DNA of 9,457 nt from Schaalia odontolytica (GCA_958415245.1 CATYYP010000049.1:1-9457), one strand, 5' to 3'; positions 1 through 7,490 are shown, counted from the first letter of the stretch. The notes: a model not told the origin generated them from the sequence alone. Translations and numbers: made by a program.

Positions 1-1
1 C

Positions 2-3000
2 GTGAGCATCCCGGCGCTCGCGGCGAGCCCCCAGCCGGGCGGTGTCCTCCCCGCCAACCCCACCCACGCCTCGTCGAAGGACGCGCAGTCGGGTACGCGA
101 GTCGAGGACGCGCTGCTGTCCATCCGCCAGGCCGAGGCCGGGGGAGTGACCATGCCTGACGCCTCGTCCGCGCAGGAGGCGGCCGACGACACCCCGACGA
201 CGATCATCGTCCAGCTGGAGGATGGAACAGCCGGCGGCTCCGCGCAGGCGACGCGCGACGACGTGAAGGCCCGCATCGCCTCCGCGGTCGAGGGAGTCGT
301 CCCCGGTGCGCAGGTCACGACCGTGCGCGAGTACACCAACGCTTTCGTCGGCTTCGCCATCGAGGCGCCCGGCTCCGCTCTCTCCGCGATCCAGAAGGTC
401 GAGGGCGTCAAGACCGCCTTCATCGAGGGCGTCCACAAGCCGATGGAAACCGGTGCCGAGGGGAGCGGTGCGCCCGTCCTCAAGAACGCCTCGTCCCTGG
501 CGATGACGCGCGCGAACGAGGTCGCCCTCAAGGGTGATCGTCAGGTCATCGAAGTCATCGACTCTGGCCTGCAGACCGACCACGACGCCTTCGCCGGCTC
601 GATGGACGGCGTGGATGTGCGCATGAGCCAGGCCGACGTGCAGGCCTTCGCGGGCAAGCTCCCGCACGGCGGAGCCGGCACATACGTGAACAGCAAGATC
701 CCCTTCGCCTACGACTACGCGGACAACGACGCCGACGTCGTGCCCCATTCCGAGAAGGACCTGTCCCACGGCACGCACGTCACCGCGATCGCGGCCGCCA
801 ACGCGGACGTCCTGCAGGGCACCGCACCCCACGCGCAGATCGTCGTCGCCAAGGTCGCCTCGGACGCGGACGGCTCGATGCCTGACAGCGCGCTGCTGGC
901 GGCCCTCGATGACGCGCTCGTCATCAAGCCCGACGTCATCAACCTGTCCCTGGGTGACGACTCCGGCATGAGCAGCGACGCCGGCAGCGTCTTCGCCGGC
1001 GTGTACGAGAAGCTCGCCGCCGCTGGCATCACCGTCAACGCGGCGGGCGGCAACGCCTTCTCCAACGCGTATGGCAACAACTCCGGCCAGAACAAGCCGT
1101 TCGCGACCGACCCCGACACGGGCACGCTCGGCGAACCCGCCTCCTACAAGTCCACCCTGGCCGTCGCCTCTGTCGACAACCAGGAGGCCCTGTCCTACGT
1201 GGGCCTGGGCGATCGCAAGATCGCCTACCGCACCGCCCTCGACGGCCAGGGCCAGGCAGTGCGCGGTCTGCGCGACATCGCTGAGAAGACCTACCGCATC
1301 GTCGACGCCGGCGCTGGCGGCACTGACCGGCTCGAGCAGTACACGGGCACCGACCTTTCCGGCGTGATCGTCCTTGAGGACAAGGGCGGCACCGACTCCC
1401 GCGACGGCTCGGCCATGACCGAGGAACTCAAGGCGCGCAACCTGACGGCACTCTCGCCTGCACCCGCAGCTCTCATGGTCGCTGACACGGACGAGGCTGG
1501 CACTCCCTACCAGGCGATCCTCGGCTCGACCACGTCGATGCCGACGGTGACCATCACCAAGCGGGACGGCGAGGCAATCCGCGAGGCCCTGGCCGCCGCC
1601 AACGGAGCTGACGTCACCGTGACCGTCACGCACTCCGGCATCGTGCTGGCCTCGAACAATCCGACGGCCTCGGAGTTTTCGGCGTGGGGCGTGGCCCCCG
1701 ACCTGACCCTGAAGCCTGAGATCGCTGCCCCCGGCGGCGACATCATGTCGGCCTACCTCGGCAACGAGTACCAGCGCCTGTCGGGCACCTCGATGGCCTC
1801 CCCGCAGGTCGCGGGCATCAGTGCCCTCGTGCGCGAGCGCCTCGCGAGCGATCCCGCCTTCTCTGGGATGAGCGCGCAGCAGAAGAACGCGGTCGTCACC
1901 AACCTCCTCATGGGCACCGCCCACCCGCTCGTCGACGTCGAGCTGGGCGACGGCACCTACTACTCGCCGCGCAGGGTCGGCGCGGGCGCCGTCGACGCGC
2001 TCGCAGCGACCACCGCGACCGTCTACCCGACCGTCGTCGGCGCCGCCGACCCCTCCCGACCCAAGGCCGACCTCGGCGACGGGACGAAGGGCTGGACCTT
2101 CCAGGTGCAGCTGACCAACCTCTCCGACGCTGCCCACACCTACACCCTCGGCGGCCAGGCGCTCTCCGAGATGGTCGAGGAGGGCCTCTTCCTCGAGCAC
2201 TCGCAGAACTGGGCGGGCGCGGGCATCTCGCTGACCTTCTCCGGTGACGGCGTTGCCGAGGCTGGGGACGCCCAGCAGATCATGGTCCCCGCGATGTCGA
2301 ACGCCACCGTGACCGTCACCGTGACCCCCGAGTCTGAGTTCGCGGCCTTTGCCTCGGAGAACGCCCCCAAGGGAACCTTCATCGACGGCGCTATCACCTT
2401 CGCGAGCGAGGATGGGACCCCGAGCCTGACCGTGCCCTACCTGGGCTTCTACGGCTCGTGGGGAGCCCCGAACGTCTTCGATGGCAAGTGGTCGGACGAC
2501 GAGACGACGCCCGTGCACGTCTACCGTTCCGCGCTGGTCAACGCCCACTCGTCCATCCCGTTGGGAGCGCTGAACCCGCTGTCGGACAAGCAGGACTCGA
2601 ACCTTGTCACCACGATCAACACGCAGCGCCTCATCACCTCGCGCGCCAAGTGGGCGGGAGCCCCCGACAAGATCGTGCCGATGACCGGCATGCTGCGTTC
2701 CGTCCCGTCGATGTCTGTCACCTACCGGAACTCTGCGGGCGAGTCCGTTCGCTCCTACACGATCAACCGCGTGCGCAAGTCCCTCTACGACCTCGAGACC
2801 GGCTGGACGAAGCCGGGCGAGTTCGCCGGTGAGGAACCTTTCTTCGACGGCTACGACCAGTCCGGCAACGAGCTGCCCGACGGCGCCTACACGCTGATGA
2901 TTGAGGCCGCGACGGACGGTCCGTCCTCGCAGAAGCAGCAGATGAGCTACGAGTTCACGCTGGACACGCAGGCCCCCGTCATCTCCAACCTGACGGTGAG

Positions 3001-3904
3001 CGGCGAGGGCGATGCCCGCACGGTGTCCTTCGACGTCACCGACGCCTCGCCCGTGGCCGGCATCGACTTCCACGAGGACGCCGATGGCACGTGGTACTAC
3101 CGCAAGCTTGTCGAGGACGATGGTGAGATCCTGGCCGACGGCACGCACCGCTACCACTTCGACGTGCCCGTCTCGGAGCTGAAGGCCGCCTGGGCGCAGC
3201 AGGGACGCACGGACGAGGCCCCGGTGGTCCCGTACCTCTTCGCCTGGGACTGGGGCGTCAACCCCGCCAAGCAGGAGGTGCGCCTCCAGGGCGATCCGGC
3301 GCCCGCTCCGACTCCGGCACCTGAGCCGACGCCGGACCCGACGCCTGCTCCGACCCCGGCACCTGAGCCGACGCCGGATCCGACTCCGGCTCCCGCCCCG
3401 CAGAGTGGCCGGTGGGTGAGCGACTCTGTTGGCTGGTGGTACCGCTATGCGGATGGCACCTACCCGGCTGGCCAGACGCTGCAGATCGGAGGCTCCACCT
3501 ATCGCTTCGGTGCGGATGGCTACATGCGCACCGGCTGGGCGAGTGAGGATGGTGCGTGGTACTTCCACAATCCGTCTGGCGCTCAGGCGAGCGGCTGGGT
3601 GAAGGATGGTGCGTCCTGGTATTACCTGGATCCGGCGACGGGGCGAATGGTCACCGGTTGGCTGCTTGATGGTCCGACCTGGTACTACCTGACGCCCGGT
3701 AGTGGCGCGATGGCGACCGGTTGGGTGAAGGACGGTTCCTCCTGGTACTTCATGGCCCCCAGCGGTGCGTTGACGACCGGTTGGCTGAAGGATGGCGGCT
3801 TCTGGTACTACCTGAGCACGGACTCGGGCGCGATGTACACGGGAGGTCACTGGATCGGCTGGAAGTGGTACTACTTCGCCGAGAACGGCCAGTGGAACAG
3901 CTGA
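2..3904 (+). CDS. Secreted subtilisin-like (S8) protease, C5a-peptidase/lactocepin-like, with cell-wall-binding repeat tail (5' partial)
   Basis: Extracellular serine endopeptidase. Residue numbers count from the codon at 2. An I9-type propeptide spans about 66-148. The S8 triad is Asp187 (VIDSGL), His256 (SHGTHV) and Ser597 (SGTSMASPQVAG), with Asn351 as the likely oxyanion residue. A PA-type insert (about 430-540) lies between Asn and Ser, as in lactocepins and streptococcal C5a peptidase. An Fn3-like (fn3_5) module spans about 670-820, and further beta-sandwich modules with a DTQAPVI motif run to about 1096. A Pro-rich linker (1099-1133) and a cell-wall-binding tail (1134-1300) follow; there is no LPXTG motif. 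The GTG at 2 is probably not the start: it has no upstream RBS in view, and the first residues (SIPALAAS) resemble the end of a signal peptide with a signal peptidase I site. The natural substrate cannot be read from the sequence. A perfect hairpin terminator follows the stop. Confidence 0.93.
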   Translation: MSIPALAASPQPGGVLPANPTHASSKDAQSGTRVEDALLSIRQAEAGGVTMPDASSAQEAADDTPTTIIVQLEDGTAGGSAQATRDDVKARIASAVEGVVPGAQVTTVREYTNAFVGFAIEAPGSALSAIQKVEGVKTAFIEGVHKPMETGAEGSGAPVLKNASSLAMTRANEVALKGDRQVIEVIDSGLQTDHDAFAGSMDGVDVRMSQADVQAFAGKLPHGGAGTYVNSKIPFAYDYADNDADVVPHSEKDLSHGTHVTAIAAANADVLQGTAPHAQIVVAKVASDADGSMPDSALLAALDDALVIKPDVINLSLGDDSGMSSDAGSVFAGVYEKLAAAGITVNAAGGNAFSNAYGNNSGQNKPFATDPDTGTLGEPASYKSTLAVASVDNQEALSYVGLGDRKIAYRTALDGQGQAVRGLRDIAEKTYRIVDAGAGGTDRLEQYTGTDLSGVIVLEDKGGTDSRDGSAMTEELKARNLTALSPAPAALMVADTDEAGTPYQAILGSTTSMPTVTITKRDGEAIREALAAANGADVTVTVTHSGIVLASNNPTASEFSAWGVAPDLTLKPEIAAPGGDIMSAYLGNEYQRLSGTSMASPQVAGISALVRERLASDPAFSGMSAQQKNAVVTNLLMGTAHPLVDVELGDGTYYSPRRVGAGAVDALAATTATVYPTVVGAADPSRPKADLGDGTKGWTFQVQLTNLSDAAHTYTLGGQALSEMVEEGLFLEHSQNWAGAGISLTFSGDGVAEAGDAQQIMVPAMSNATVTVTVTPESEFAAFASENAPKGTFIDGAITFASEDGTPSLTVPYLGFYGSWGAPNVFDGKWSDDETTPVHVYRSALVNAHSSIPLGALNPLSDKQDSNLVTTINTQRLITSRAKWAGAPDKIVPMTGMLRSVPSMSVTYRNSAGESVRSYTINRVRKSLYDLETGWTKPGEFAGEEPFFDGYDQSGNELPDGAYTLMIEAATDGPSSQKQQMSYEFTLDTQAPVISNLTVSGEGDARTVSFDVTDASPVAGIDFHEDADGTWYYRKLVEDDGEILADGTHRYHFDVPVSELKAAWAQQGRTDEAPVVPYLFAWDWGVNPAKQEVRLQGDPAPAPTPAPEPTPDPTPAPTPAPEPTPDPTPAPAPQSGRWVSDSVGWWYRYADGTYPAGQTLQIGGSTYRFGADGYMRTGWASEDGAWYFHNPSGAQASGWVKDGASWYYLDPATGRMVTGWLLDGPTWYYLTPGSGAMATGWVKDGSSWYFMAPSGALTTGWLKDGGFWYYLSTDSGAMYTGGHWIGWKWYYFAENGQWNS
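3296..3400 (+). repeat. Pro-rich linker coding a 2 x 42-bp tandem repeat
   Basis: Two adjacent 42-bp units (3311-3352 and 3353-3394) each encode the 14-residue unit TPAPEPTPDPTPAP. They differ only at a few mostly synonymous positions. They sit in a 35-residue Pro/Ala/Thr/Glu/Asp linker between the protease's Fn3-like modules and its wall-binding tail. Such linkers commonly span the peptidoglycan layer. Copy number could vary between strains by slippage or recombination. Confidence 0.9.
3401..3901 (+). repeat. Cell-wall-binding (choline-binding-like) repeat module of the protease
   Basis: This stretch encodes residues 1134-1300 of the protease. It holds a Trp/Tyr-rich leader and then about six units of 20-21 residues of the form (T/S)GW-x(2-3)-DG-x(1-2)-WY(Y/F). 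Unit starts are near 3530, 3590, 3653, 3716, 3776 and 3839, giving periods of 60, 63, 63, 60 and 63 bp. The pattern matches the CW_binding/choline-binding repeat family, which holds proteins non-covalently on wall polymers. Three units share the identical DNA string accggttgg at 3653, 3716 and 3776. The codon choice has more T-ending codons (gat, ggt) than the catalytic region. Confidence 0.85.
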
Positions 3905-3937
3905 GGCCTAACGCGCAGCACTGACAGCGCGTAACGC

Positions 3938-3971
3938 AGTGTGCGCCCCCGGGAAGCCGGGGGCGCACACT
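3938..3971 (+). terminator. Perfect 15-bp hairpin terminator after the protease gene
   Basis: The arms 3938-3952 and 3957-3971 are perfectly complementary over 15 bp (agtgtgcgcccccgg and its complement) around the 4-nt loop gaag. The hairpin starts 34 nt after the stop codon. It is followed by a T-rich but broken tail (tcgtcttgt), as is common for terminators in high-GC bacteria. A weaker 6-bp inverted repeat (3911-3916/3927-3932) lies just before it. Confidence 0.8.
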
Positions 3972-4002
3972 CGTCTTGTGATCAGTCAATTATCTGCGGG
4001 GT

Positions 4003-4008
4003 TAAAAT
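4003..4008 (+). promoter_or_regulatory. Candidate -10 box of the intergenic RNA
   Basis: TAAAAT matches the TAnnnT core of a sigma-70-type -10 box (5 of 6 to TATAAT) in an otherwise GC-rich window. The clearest -35-like string, TTGTGA at 3976-3981, is 21 nt away, which is too far for a standard promoter, so the -35 element is weak or absent. Transcription would begin near 4013-4015, just ahead of the hairpins described as the candidate RNA. Confidence 0.3.
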
Positions 4009-4013
4009 CCCAG

Positions 4014-4209
4014 GATTCTCTCAGCTCACCTTGCCGTTGCCGCAAGGTTGGGCTCCTACAGTAGGTGTCATCACAAGGGAATACGGCACGGACCATACGG
4101 GCCCGAGCAATGCCGACGAGACATCATTGAGGAGCCTTCTGGGACAACTTGCACTGTGTTGATGGGATACGCCGAGGGGCCGACCGCTAGGTCGGCCCCT
4201 CGGCGTATC
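4014..4209 (+). ncRNA. Candidate structured small RNA with its own terminator
   Basis: No convincing protein gene lies here. Reading the plus strand, the region folds into an ordered set of helices. First is a 7-bp hairpin, 4028-4034 with 4042-4048 (accttgc/gcaaggt, 7-nt loop). Next is a long irregular hairpin closed by 4051-4057 with 4130-4136 (ggctcct/aggagcc) and continued by 4064-4069 with 4120-4125 (one G-U pair) and 4084-4088 with 4111-4115 (cggca/tgccg). The perfect terminator hairpin at 4166-4209 follows. A TAAAAT -10 box precedes it. The helices are seen in the sequence; that they form one transcript is inferred. I do not recognise the family. It is not a tRNA (no T-loop consensus) and lacks the hallmark strings I would expect of SRP RNA, RNase P RNA or tmRNA. 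The strand is inferred from the -10 box. Confidence 0.4.
4166..4209 (+). terminator. Perfect 20-bp hairpin, probable terminator of the intergenic RNA
   Basis: The arms 4166-4185 and 4190-4209 are perfectly complementary over 20 bp around the loop gcta. No T tract follows on the plus strand. It may act as an intrinsic terminator of the GC-hairpin type on either strand. It lies between the convergent protease and permease genes and about 50 nt beyond the permease's own terminator. Confidence 0.65.
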
Positions 4210-4254
4210 TGCACCCGGAGCGACTCGTGAGGGAACCGTCACGGCTGAGGCATG

Positions 4255-4298
4255 AAAAAGCCGGGGCGCGTCAGGCATATTGCCCGACGCGCCCCGGC
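4255..4298 (-). terminator. Rho-independent terminator of the permease gene
   Basis: A 13-bp perfect stem (4260-4272 with 4286-4298) is topped by a second 4-bp stem (4274-4277 with 4281-4284) across one A/C mismatch, with a 3-nt loop. Read on the minus strand the hairpin is followed at once by TTTTT (complement of 4255-4259). This is a classical intrinsic terminator starting 28 nt after the permease stop codon. Confidence 0.88.
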
Positions 4299-4326
4299 CT
4301 CGTCAGTTAGAGACGCTGAGCGCTAC

Positions 4327-6267
4327 TCAGAGGCGCTCGAAGCCAGCGTCCCACGCGGCGCGCATGGGGTTCGCGTCGGCGACCAGCTGATCGAAGCGCA
4401 GGTCTGCAATGTCGATGACCTCACCGAGCGCGAAGCGAGCCTCGCGGGCGGGGGAGTGCTCGACGCGGCGCCAGCCGGAGGACAGCAGGTGCTTGCGGTC
4501 CACCACGTTATCCACGCAGATGATCAGCGGACGGCCGAACTTCTCGCGGTAGGCGGCAGCCAGGGCGCGCAGCTCCTCGGCCTCTTCGGGGGTCACCTCG
4601 CCCACGGACAGGTTCGAGGTGTCCGCGCTGGCCTGCTCGTCACCCGCGCCGTCGAGGACCAGGGAGACGACGTCCGTGTAGGACGCGATGAGCTCCTCGG
4701 CCTCCTCGGGGGTAGCCGACAGGACGGCGTCCTCGAAGGAGGAGCGCAGCTCAGACACGGAGGCGAAGGGACGGGACTCCCAGGCGCGCTCGACCGGCCA
4801 CGTGTGCGACGAGAACATCGAGGAGAAGGTCGCGACGAACTGGTCGCGATCCATCGCGTTGATGTCGTCCAGGTTGATCTTCTTGCCGTCCACCACGGCC
4901 ACGTCCGGCGAGGCCGGGCGTCCGATGTGGAAGAACAGGAGGTTCAGGATGATGGCCGTCAGCGAGCCGATGGTCACGCCGGAGCCGAAGATGATCTGTA
5001 GCCAGGAGGGCATGACTGAGACGATGCCGGGCTTGAGAGTCACGAGGAGGGCCAGGCCGATCGACGTGGAGACGATGACGGCGTTGCGGTTGTCGCGTAG
5101 GTCAACCTTTCCCAGGGTCTGGATGCCGACGACGGCGACGTTGGCAAACATCGCCAGGGAGGCCCCGCCGATGACAGGCTGCGGGATCGCCGCGACGATT
5201 GCCGCCGCCTTGGGCAGCAGACCCAGGAAGATCATGAAGACACCTGCCGCGGTGACGACCCAGCGGGACTTCACGCGGGTGAGGCGCACGAGGCCGACGT
5301 TCTGCGCGAAGCAGGTGTAGGGGAAGGAGTTGAGGACGCCGCCCAGCAGCGTGGACAGGCCGTCGGCGCGCAGGGCGTTGGCGATGTCGCGCGGGGTGAT
5401 GCGCTTGCCCACGACCTCGCCGGTGGCGAAGACGTCGCCCGTGGTCTCCACGGCGGTCACGGCCATGACGATGATCATGGCGAGGAGCGCGGTGGCGGAG
5501 AACTTCGGGATGCCGAAGTAGAAGGGCGTGGTGATGCCCAACCAGCTGGCTTCTCCCACGCCCGAGAAATCGGTCTTGCCCATCGCAAAGGCAACCGCAG
5601 TCATGATGAGCAAGGCGAGCAGGACGGACAGGGTGCCCATGAAGCCCTTGAAGAGGCGCTGGATGATGACGATGATCGCGATCGTTCCAAAAGCGAAGCC
5701 GAGTGCCTCGAATGTTGCGGCTGCCTTCGCCGCATCATCGGTGGCCTGATCGGCCCAGGCGACGATGTCTCCGGCGGAGACGGACAGGAGCGTCGTGCCC
5801 ATGACGGTCAGGAGCGTGCCCGTGACAATCGGCGGGAAGAAACGCAGGAGCTTGGCGAAGAAAGGAGCGGCCAGGAAGACGAGAAGGCCGACGGCGATGA
5901 TGGAGCCGTACATGGTGGCCAGGCCGGTCTTCGGGTCGGCGCCGGGCGGCGTGGCCGCTGCTCCGATAGCAATGAGGGGCGAGACGGCGGTGAAGGTGAC
6001 GCCCTGGATGAGGGGGAGCTTCACGCCGATGAAGCGGCCGATGCCGGCCGACTGGATGATGGTGGCGATGCCACAGGTGAGCAGGTCTGCGTTAATGAGG
6101 TGGACCAGCGTGTGGTTGTCGAGCCCGAGGCCGGAAGCAATGACGAGCGGGACGACCACGGCGCCCGCGTAGAACGCGAGGACGTGCTGAATGCCCAGAA
6201 TGGTGAGTTTCCCAAAGGGAGGGACTTGATCGACGGGGTGGGGAGCGGACGAGGGGCTTGATGCCAT
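4327..6267 (-). CDS. NCS2 urate/xanthine-type permease fused to a degenerate OHCU-decarboxylase domain
   Basis: Membrane purine transporter of the nucleobase-cation symporter-2 (NAT) family, 646 aa. ATG at 6265-6267 is chosen because AGGAG (complement of 6274-6278) lies 6 nt upstream; an in-frame ATG 21 codons earlier lacks such support. Residues about 20-455 are the multi-pass permease. The substrate-site Glu274 (VETTGD) and the NAT signature Q322-N-V-G-L-V-R-L-T-R331 are intact, favouring xanthine or urate. Residues about 466-640 resemble OHCU decarboxylase: INAMDRDQF start, ERAW..RPFAS, EQASA around Glu544, YREKFGRPLIICV (KFGRP at 576-580) and IADLRFDQL with Arg624. The HPDL-type motif carrying the family's catalytic His reads YTDV (Tyr530), and the segment to Glu544 is about six residues short, so enzymatic activity is doubtful. 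The domain may serve as a ligand sensor. No urate oxidase or HIU hydrolase gene is in view. It is divergent from the LacI gene. Confidence 0.9.
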   Translation of the reverse strand: MASSPSSAPHPVDQVPPFGKLTILGIQHVLAFYAGAVVVPLVIASGLGLDNHTLVHLINADLLTCGIATIIQSAGIGRFIGVKLPLIQGVTFTAVSPLIAIGAAATPPGADPKTGLATMYGSIIAVGLLVFLAAPFFAKLLRFFPPIVTGTLLTVMGTTLLSVSAGDIVAWADQATDDAAKAAATFEALGFAFGTIAIIVIIQRLFKGFMGTLSVLLALLIMTAVAFAMGKTDFSGVGEASWLGITTPFYFGIPKFSATALLAMIIVMAVTAVETTGDVFATGEVVGKRITPRDIANALRADGLSTLLGGVLNSFPYTCFAQNVGLVRLTRVKSRWVVTAAGVFMIFLGLLPKAAAIVAAIPQPVIGGASLAMFANVAVVGIQTLGKVDLRDNRNAVIVSTSIGLALLVTLKPGIVSVMPSWLQIIFGSGVTIGSLTAIILNLLFFHIGRPASPDVAVVDGKKINLDDINAMDRDQFVATFSSMFSSHTWPVERAWESRPFASVSELRSSFEDAVLSATPEEAEELIASYTDVVSLVLDGAGDEQASADTSNLSVGEVTPEEAEELRALAAAYREKFGRPLIICVDNVVDRKHLLSSGWRRVEHSPAREARFALGEVIDIADLRFDQLVADANPMRAAWDAGFERL

Positions 6268-6433
6268 CTGTGTCTCCTGGACCTTTATCCAAGTTGTGTT
6301 AGGGACGCCTCTATTCTCTGTGATCAGCATGATTGTTTTACGAGTTATTTAAAAAGTGTGGCGAGTTCTATGTCGTGGGCTCTTGTCGTTTACGATGTGA
6401 GCACAGTGTGACGCATGCGGGAGGGAGGCCGGT
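6268..6433. promoter_or_regulatory. Divergent promoter region between permease and LacI-family gene
   Basis: This 166-nt gap holds both upstream regions. The permease side contains its RBS. An AT-rich patch at about 6333-6356 stands out in this GC-rich window and is the probable core promoter zone, but I cannot place a convincing -35/-10 pair for the permease. For the LacI gene, TACGAT at 6391-6396 fits a -10 box (TAnnnT) and would give a leader of about 30 nt. The gap has no copy of the GTTAACGTTAAC palindrome found upstream of araD, so autoregulation through that site is not supported. Confidence 0.45.
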
Positions 6434-7447
6434 ATGACGCGCAATGGTCGTCCTCCGTCGATGGCGGACGTGGCTGAATTGGTCGGAGTCTCGCATCAGA
6501 CGGTGTCTCGCGTTGTGAACGGCAAGGGGCGTGTATCGCCTCGGACGCGCGAGCGCGTGCAGGCCGCGATTGAGCAGCTGGGATACCGCCCGAACTCGGT
6601 TGCCCGTGCCCTGGTGACTGCCCGCTCGGGCATTATCGGCGTCGTGACCACGACCTCGGCCCACTTCGGTCCCTCCTCGATGCTGGTGGCCCTGGAGGTC
6701 GCCGCCCGCGAGGCCGGGCTTTTCACGTCGGTTGTGGCCCTCGATCGTTTCGGAGCCGACGATGTGGCCAGCGCCTTCGACCACTTCTCCTCCCTGGCCG
6801 CCGAGGCGATCGTCGTCATCGCGCCGGTGGATTCTCTCGCCGAGGCCGTGGCATCCCAGGGTGCGTCCGTGCCGGTGGTCGCGGTCTCCGGCGGGCGCAC
6901 GTTCGGTCGTGGGGTGTCGGTCGTTCACGCGGATCAGCGTGGAGGTGCGCGTGCGCTCGCGGAGCACCTCATGTCGCTCGGTCATCGGGATATCGCCTGC
7001 GTGGCGGGTCCTCAGGAGTGGTTCGAGGCGCGCGAACGCGTGGCCGGGTGGCGAGAGGCGATGGACGAGGCGGGTCTGCCGATGCGCGAACCGCTCGTCG
7101 GCTCGTGGGAGGCGCGCTGGGGGTACGTTGCAGGACAGAACCTCGTCGAGGATGGCCTGCCTGACGCCGTCATGTGCGGGAACGATGAGGTCGCGGTCGG
7201 CCTTCTTCGTGCGTTCGCCGAGGCTGGGGTGAGTGTTCCGGGTGACGTGTCGGTGGCGGGTTTCGATGACGTGCCAATGGCTGCCTACGCGGGGCCGGGG
7301 CTGACGACGGTGCGCCAGGATTTCGCGGACCTCGGACGCTGTGCGCTTGAGGCGGTCAGTCACGCGCTCGACGGAGAAGCGGTGGGCACGTACGTGCGTC
7401 CAACGCGCCTCGTTGTGCGCGGTTCGACAGGAGTTTGCCCTCGTTAG
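6434..7447 (+). CDS. LacI-family transcriptional regulator, probable L-arabinose operon repressor
   Basis: DNA-binding repressor of the LacI/GalR family, 337 aa, a normal family length. The helix-turn-helix is at residues 10-30 (MADVAELVGVSHQTVSRVVN). The hinge-helix region (RPNSVARAL) is at about 52-60, followed by a periplasmic-binding-protein-like effector domain with the family pattern FDDVPMAAYAGPGLTTVRQD near the C-terminus. The recognition helix carries HQ (21-22) at the residues that in LacI (Tyr17/Gln18) read the operator. ATG at 6434 is preceded by AGGGAGG (6422-6428) with 5-nt spacing; Met10 is a less likely start. The gene lies 92 nt upstream of araD in the same direction with a LacI-type palindrome between them, so control of araDA is the natural reading. 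The effector, L-arabinose or a derivative, is inferred from position only. Confidence 0.92.
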   Translation: MTRNGRPPSMADVAELVGVSHQTVSRVVNGKGRVSPRTRERVQAAIEQLGYRPNSVARALVTARSGIIGVVTTTSAHFGPSSMLVALEVAAREAGLFTSVVALDRFGADDVASAFDHFSSLAAEAIVVIAPVDSLAEAVASQGASVPVVAVSGGRTFGRGVSVVHADQRGGARALAEHLMSLGHRDIACVAGPQEWFEARERVAGWREAMDEAGLPMREPLVGSWEARWGYVAGQNLVEDGLPDAVMCGNDEVAVGLLRAFAEAGVSVPGDVSVAGFDDVPMAAYAGPGLTTVRQDFADLGRCALEAVSHALDGEAVGTYVRPTRLVVRGSTGVCPR

Positions 7448-7490
7448 AGGCTCTTTCGGTAGTCGTACTTGCTTTCACGTGCGGGTGAAT

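Noticed and set aside
4051..4136. tRNA-like 86-nt span with a 7-bp closing stem (ggctcct/aggagcc)
   Set aside because: No T-loop consensus (TTCRA), no proper position 8/9 bases and no anticodon arm on either strand. Kept only as part of the candidate small RNA.
4226..4243. Small inverted repeat cgtga...tcacg between the last two terminators
   Set aside because: Only five pairs with an 8-nt loop, close to strong hairpins. No independent support for a function.
3941..4278. Short open frames (60-85 codons) on both strands of the intergenic region
   Set aside because: They run through the terminator hairpins, have no good ribosome binding site, and their composition is unlike protein genes of this genome.
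4252..5320. Plus-strand open frames of 249 and 210 codons opposite the permease C-terminus
   Set aside because: They mirror the coding frame of the permease/OHCU-like domain, start inside its terminator or gene, and have no ribosome binding site or family features.
3977..6327. Shared 9-mer TGTGATCAG upstream of the candidate RNA (about 3977) and upstream of the permease (about 6319)
   Set aside because: A single 9-mer shared by two sites is too weak, and the TGATCA core is a common palindrome. Chance is a sufficient explanation.
6397..6411. TGTGAGCACAGTGTGA-like direct and inverted repeats upstream of the LacI gene, resembling a CRP half-site
   Set aside because: Only one TGTGA half is present without the matching TCACA at the right spacing, and it does not resemble the araD operator.
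6368..7363. 331-codon open frame on the minus strand opposite the LacI-family gene
   Set aside because: Its Arg/His-rich composition is typical of a shadow frame, and it lies over a well-supported regulator gene.
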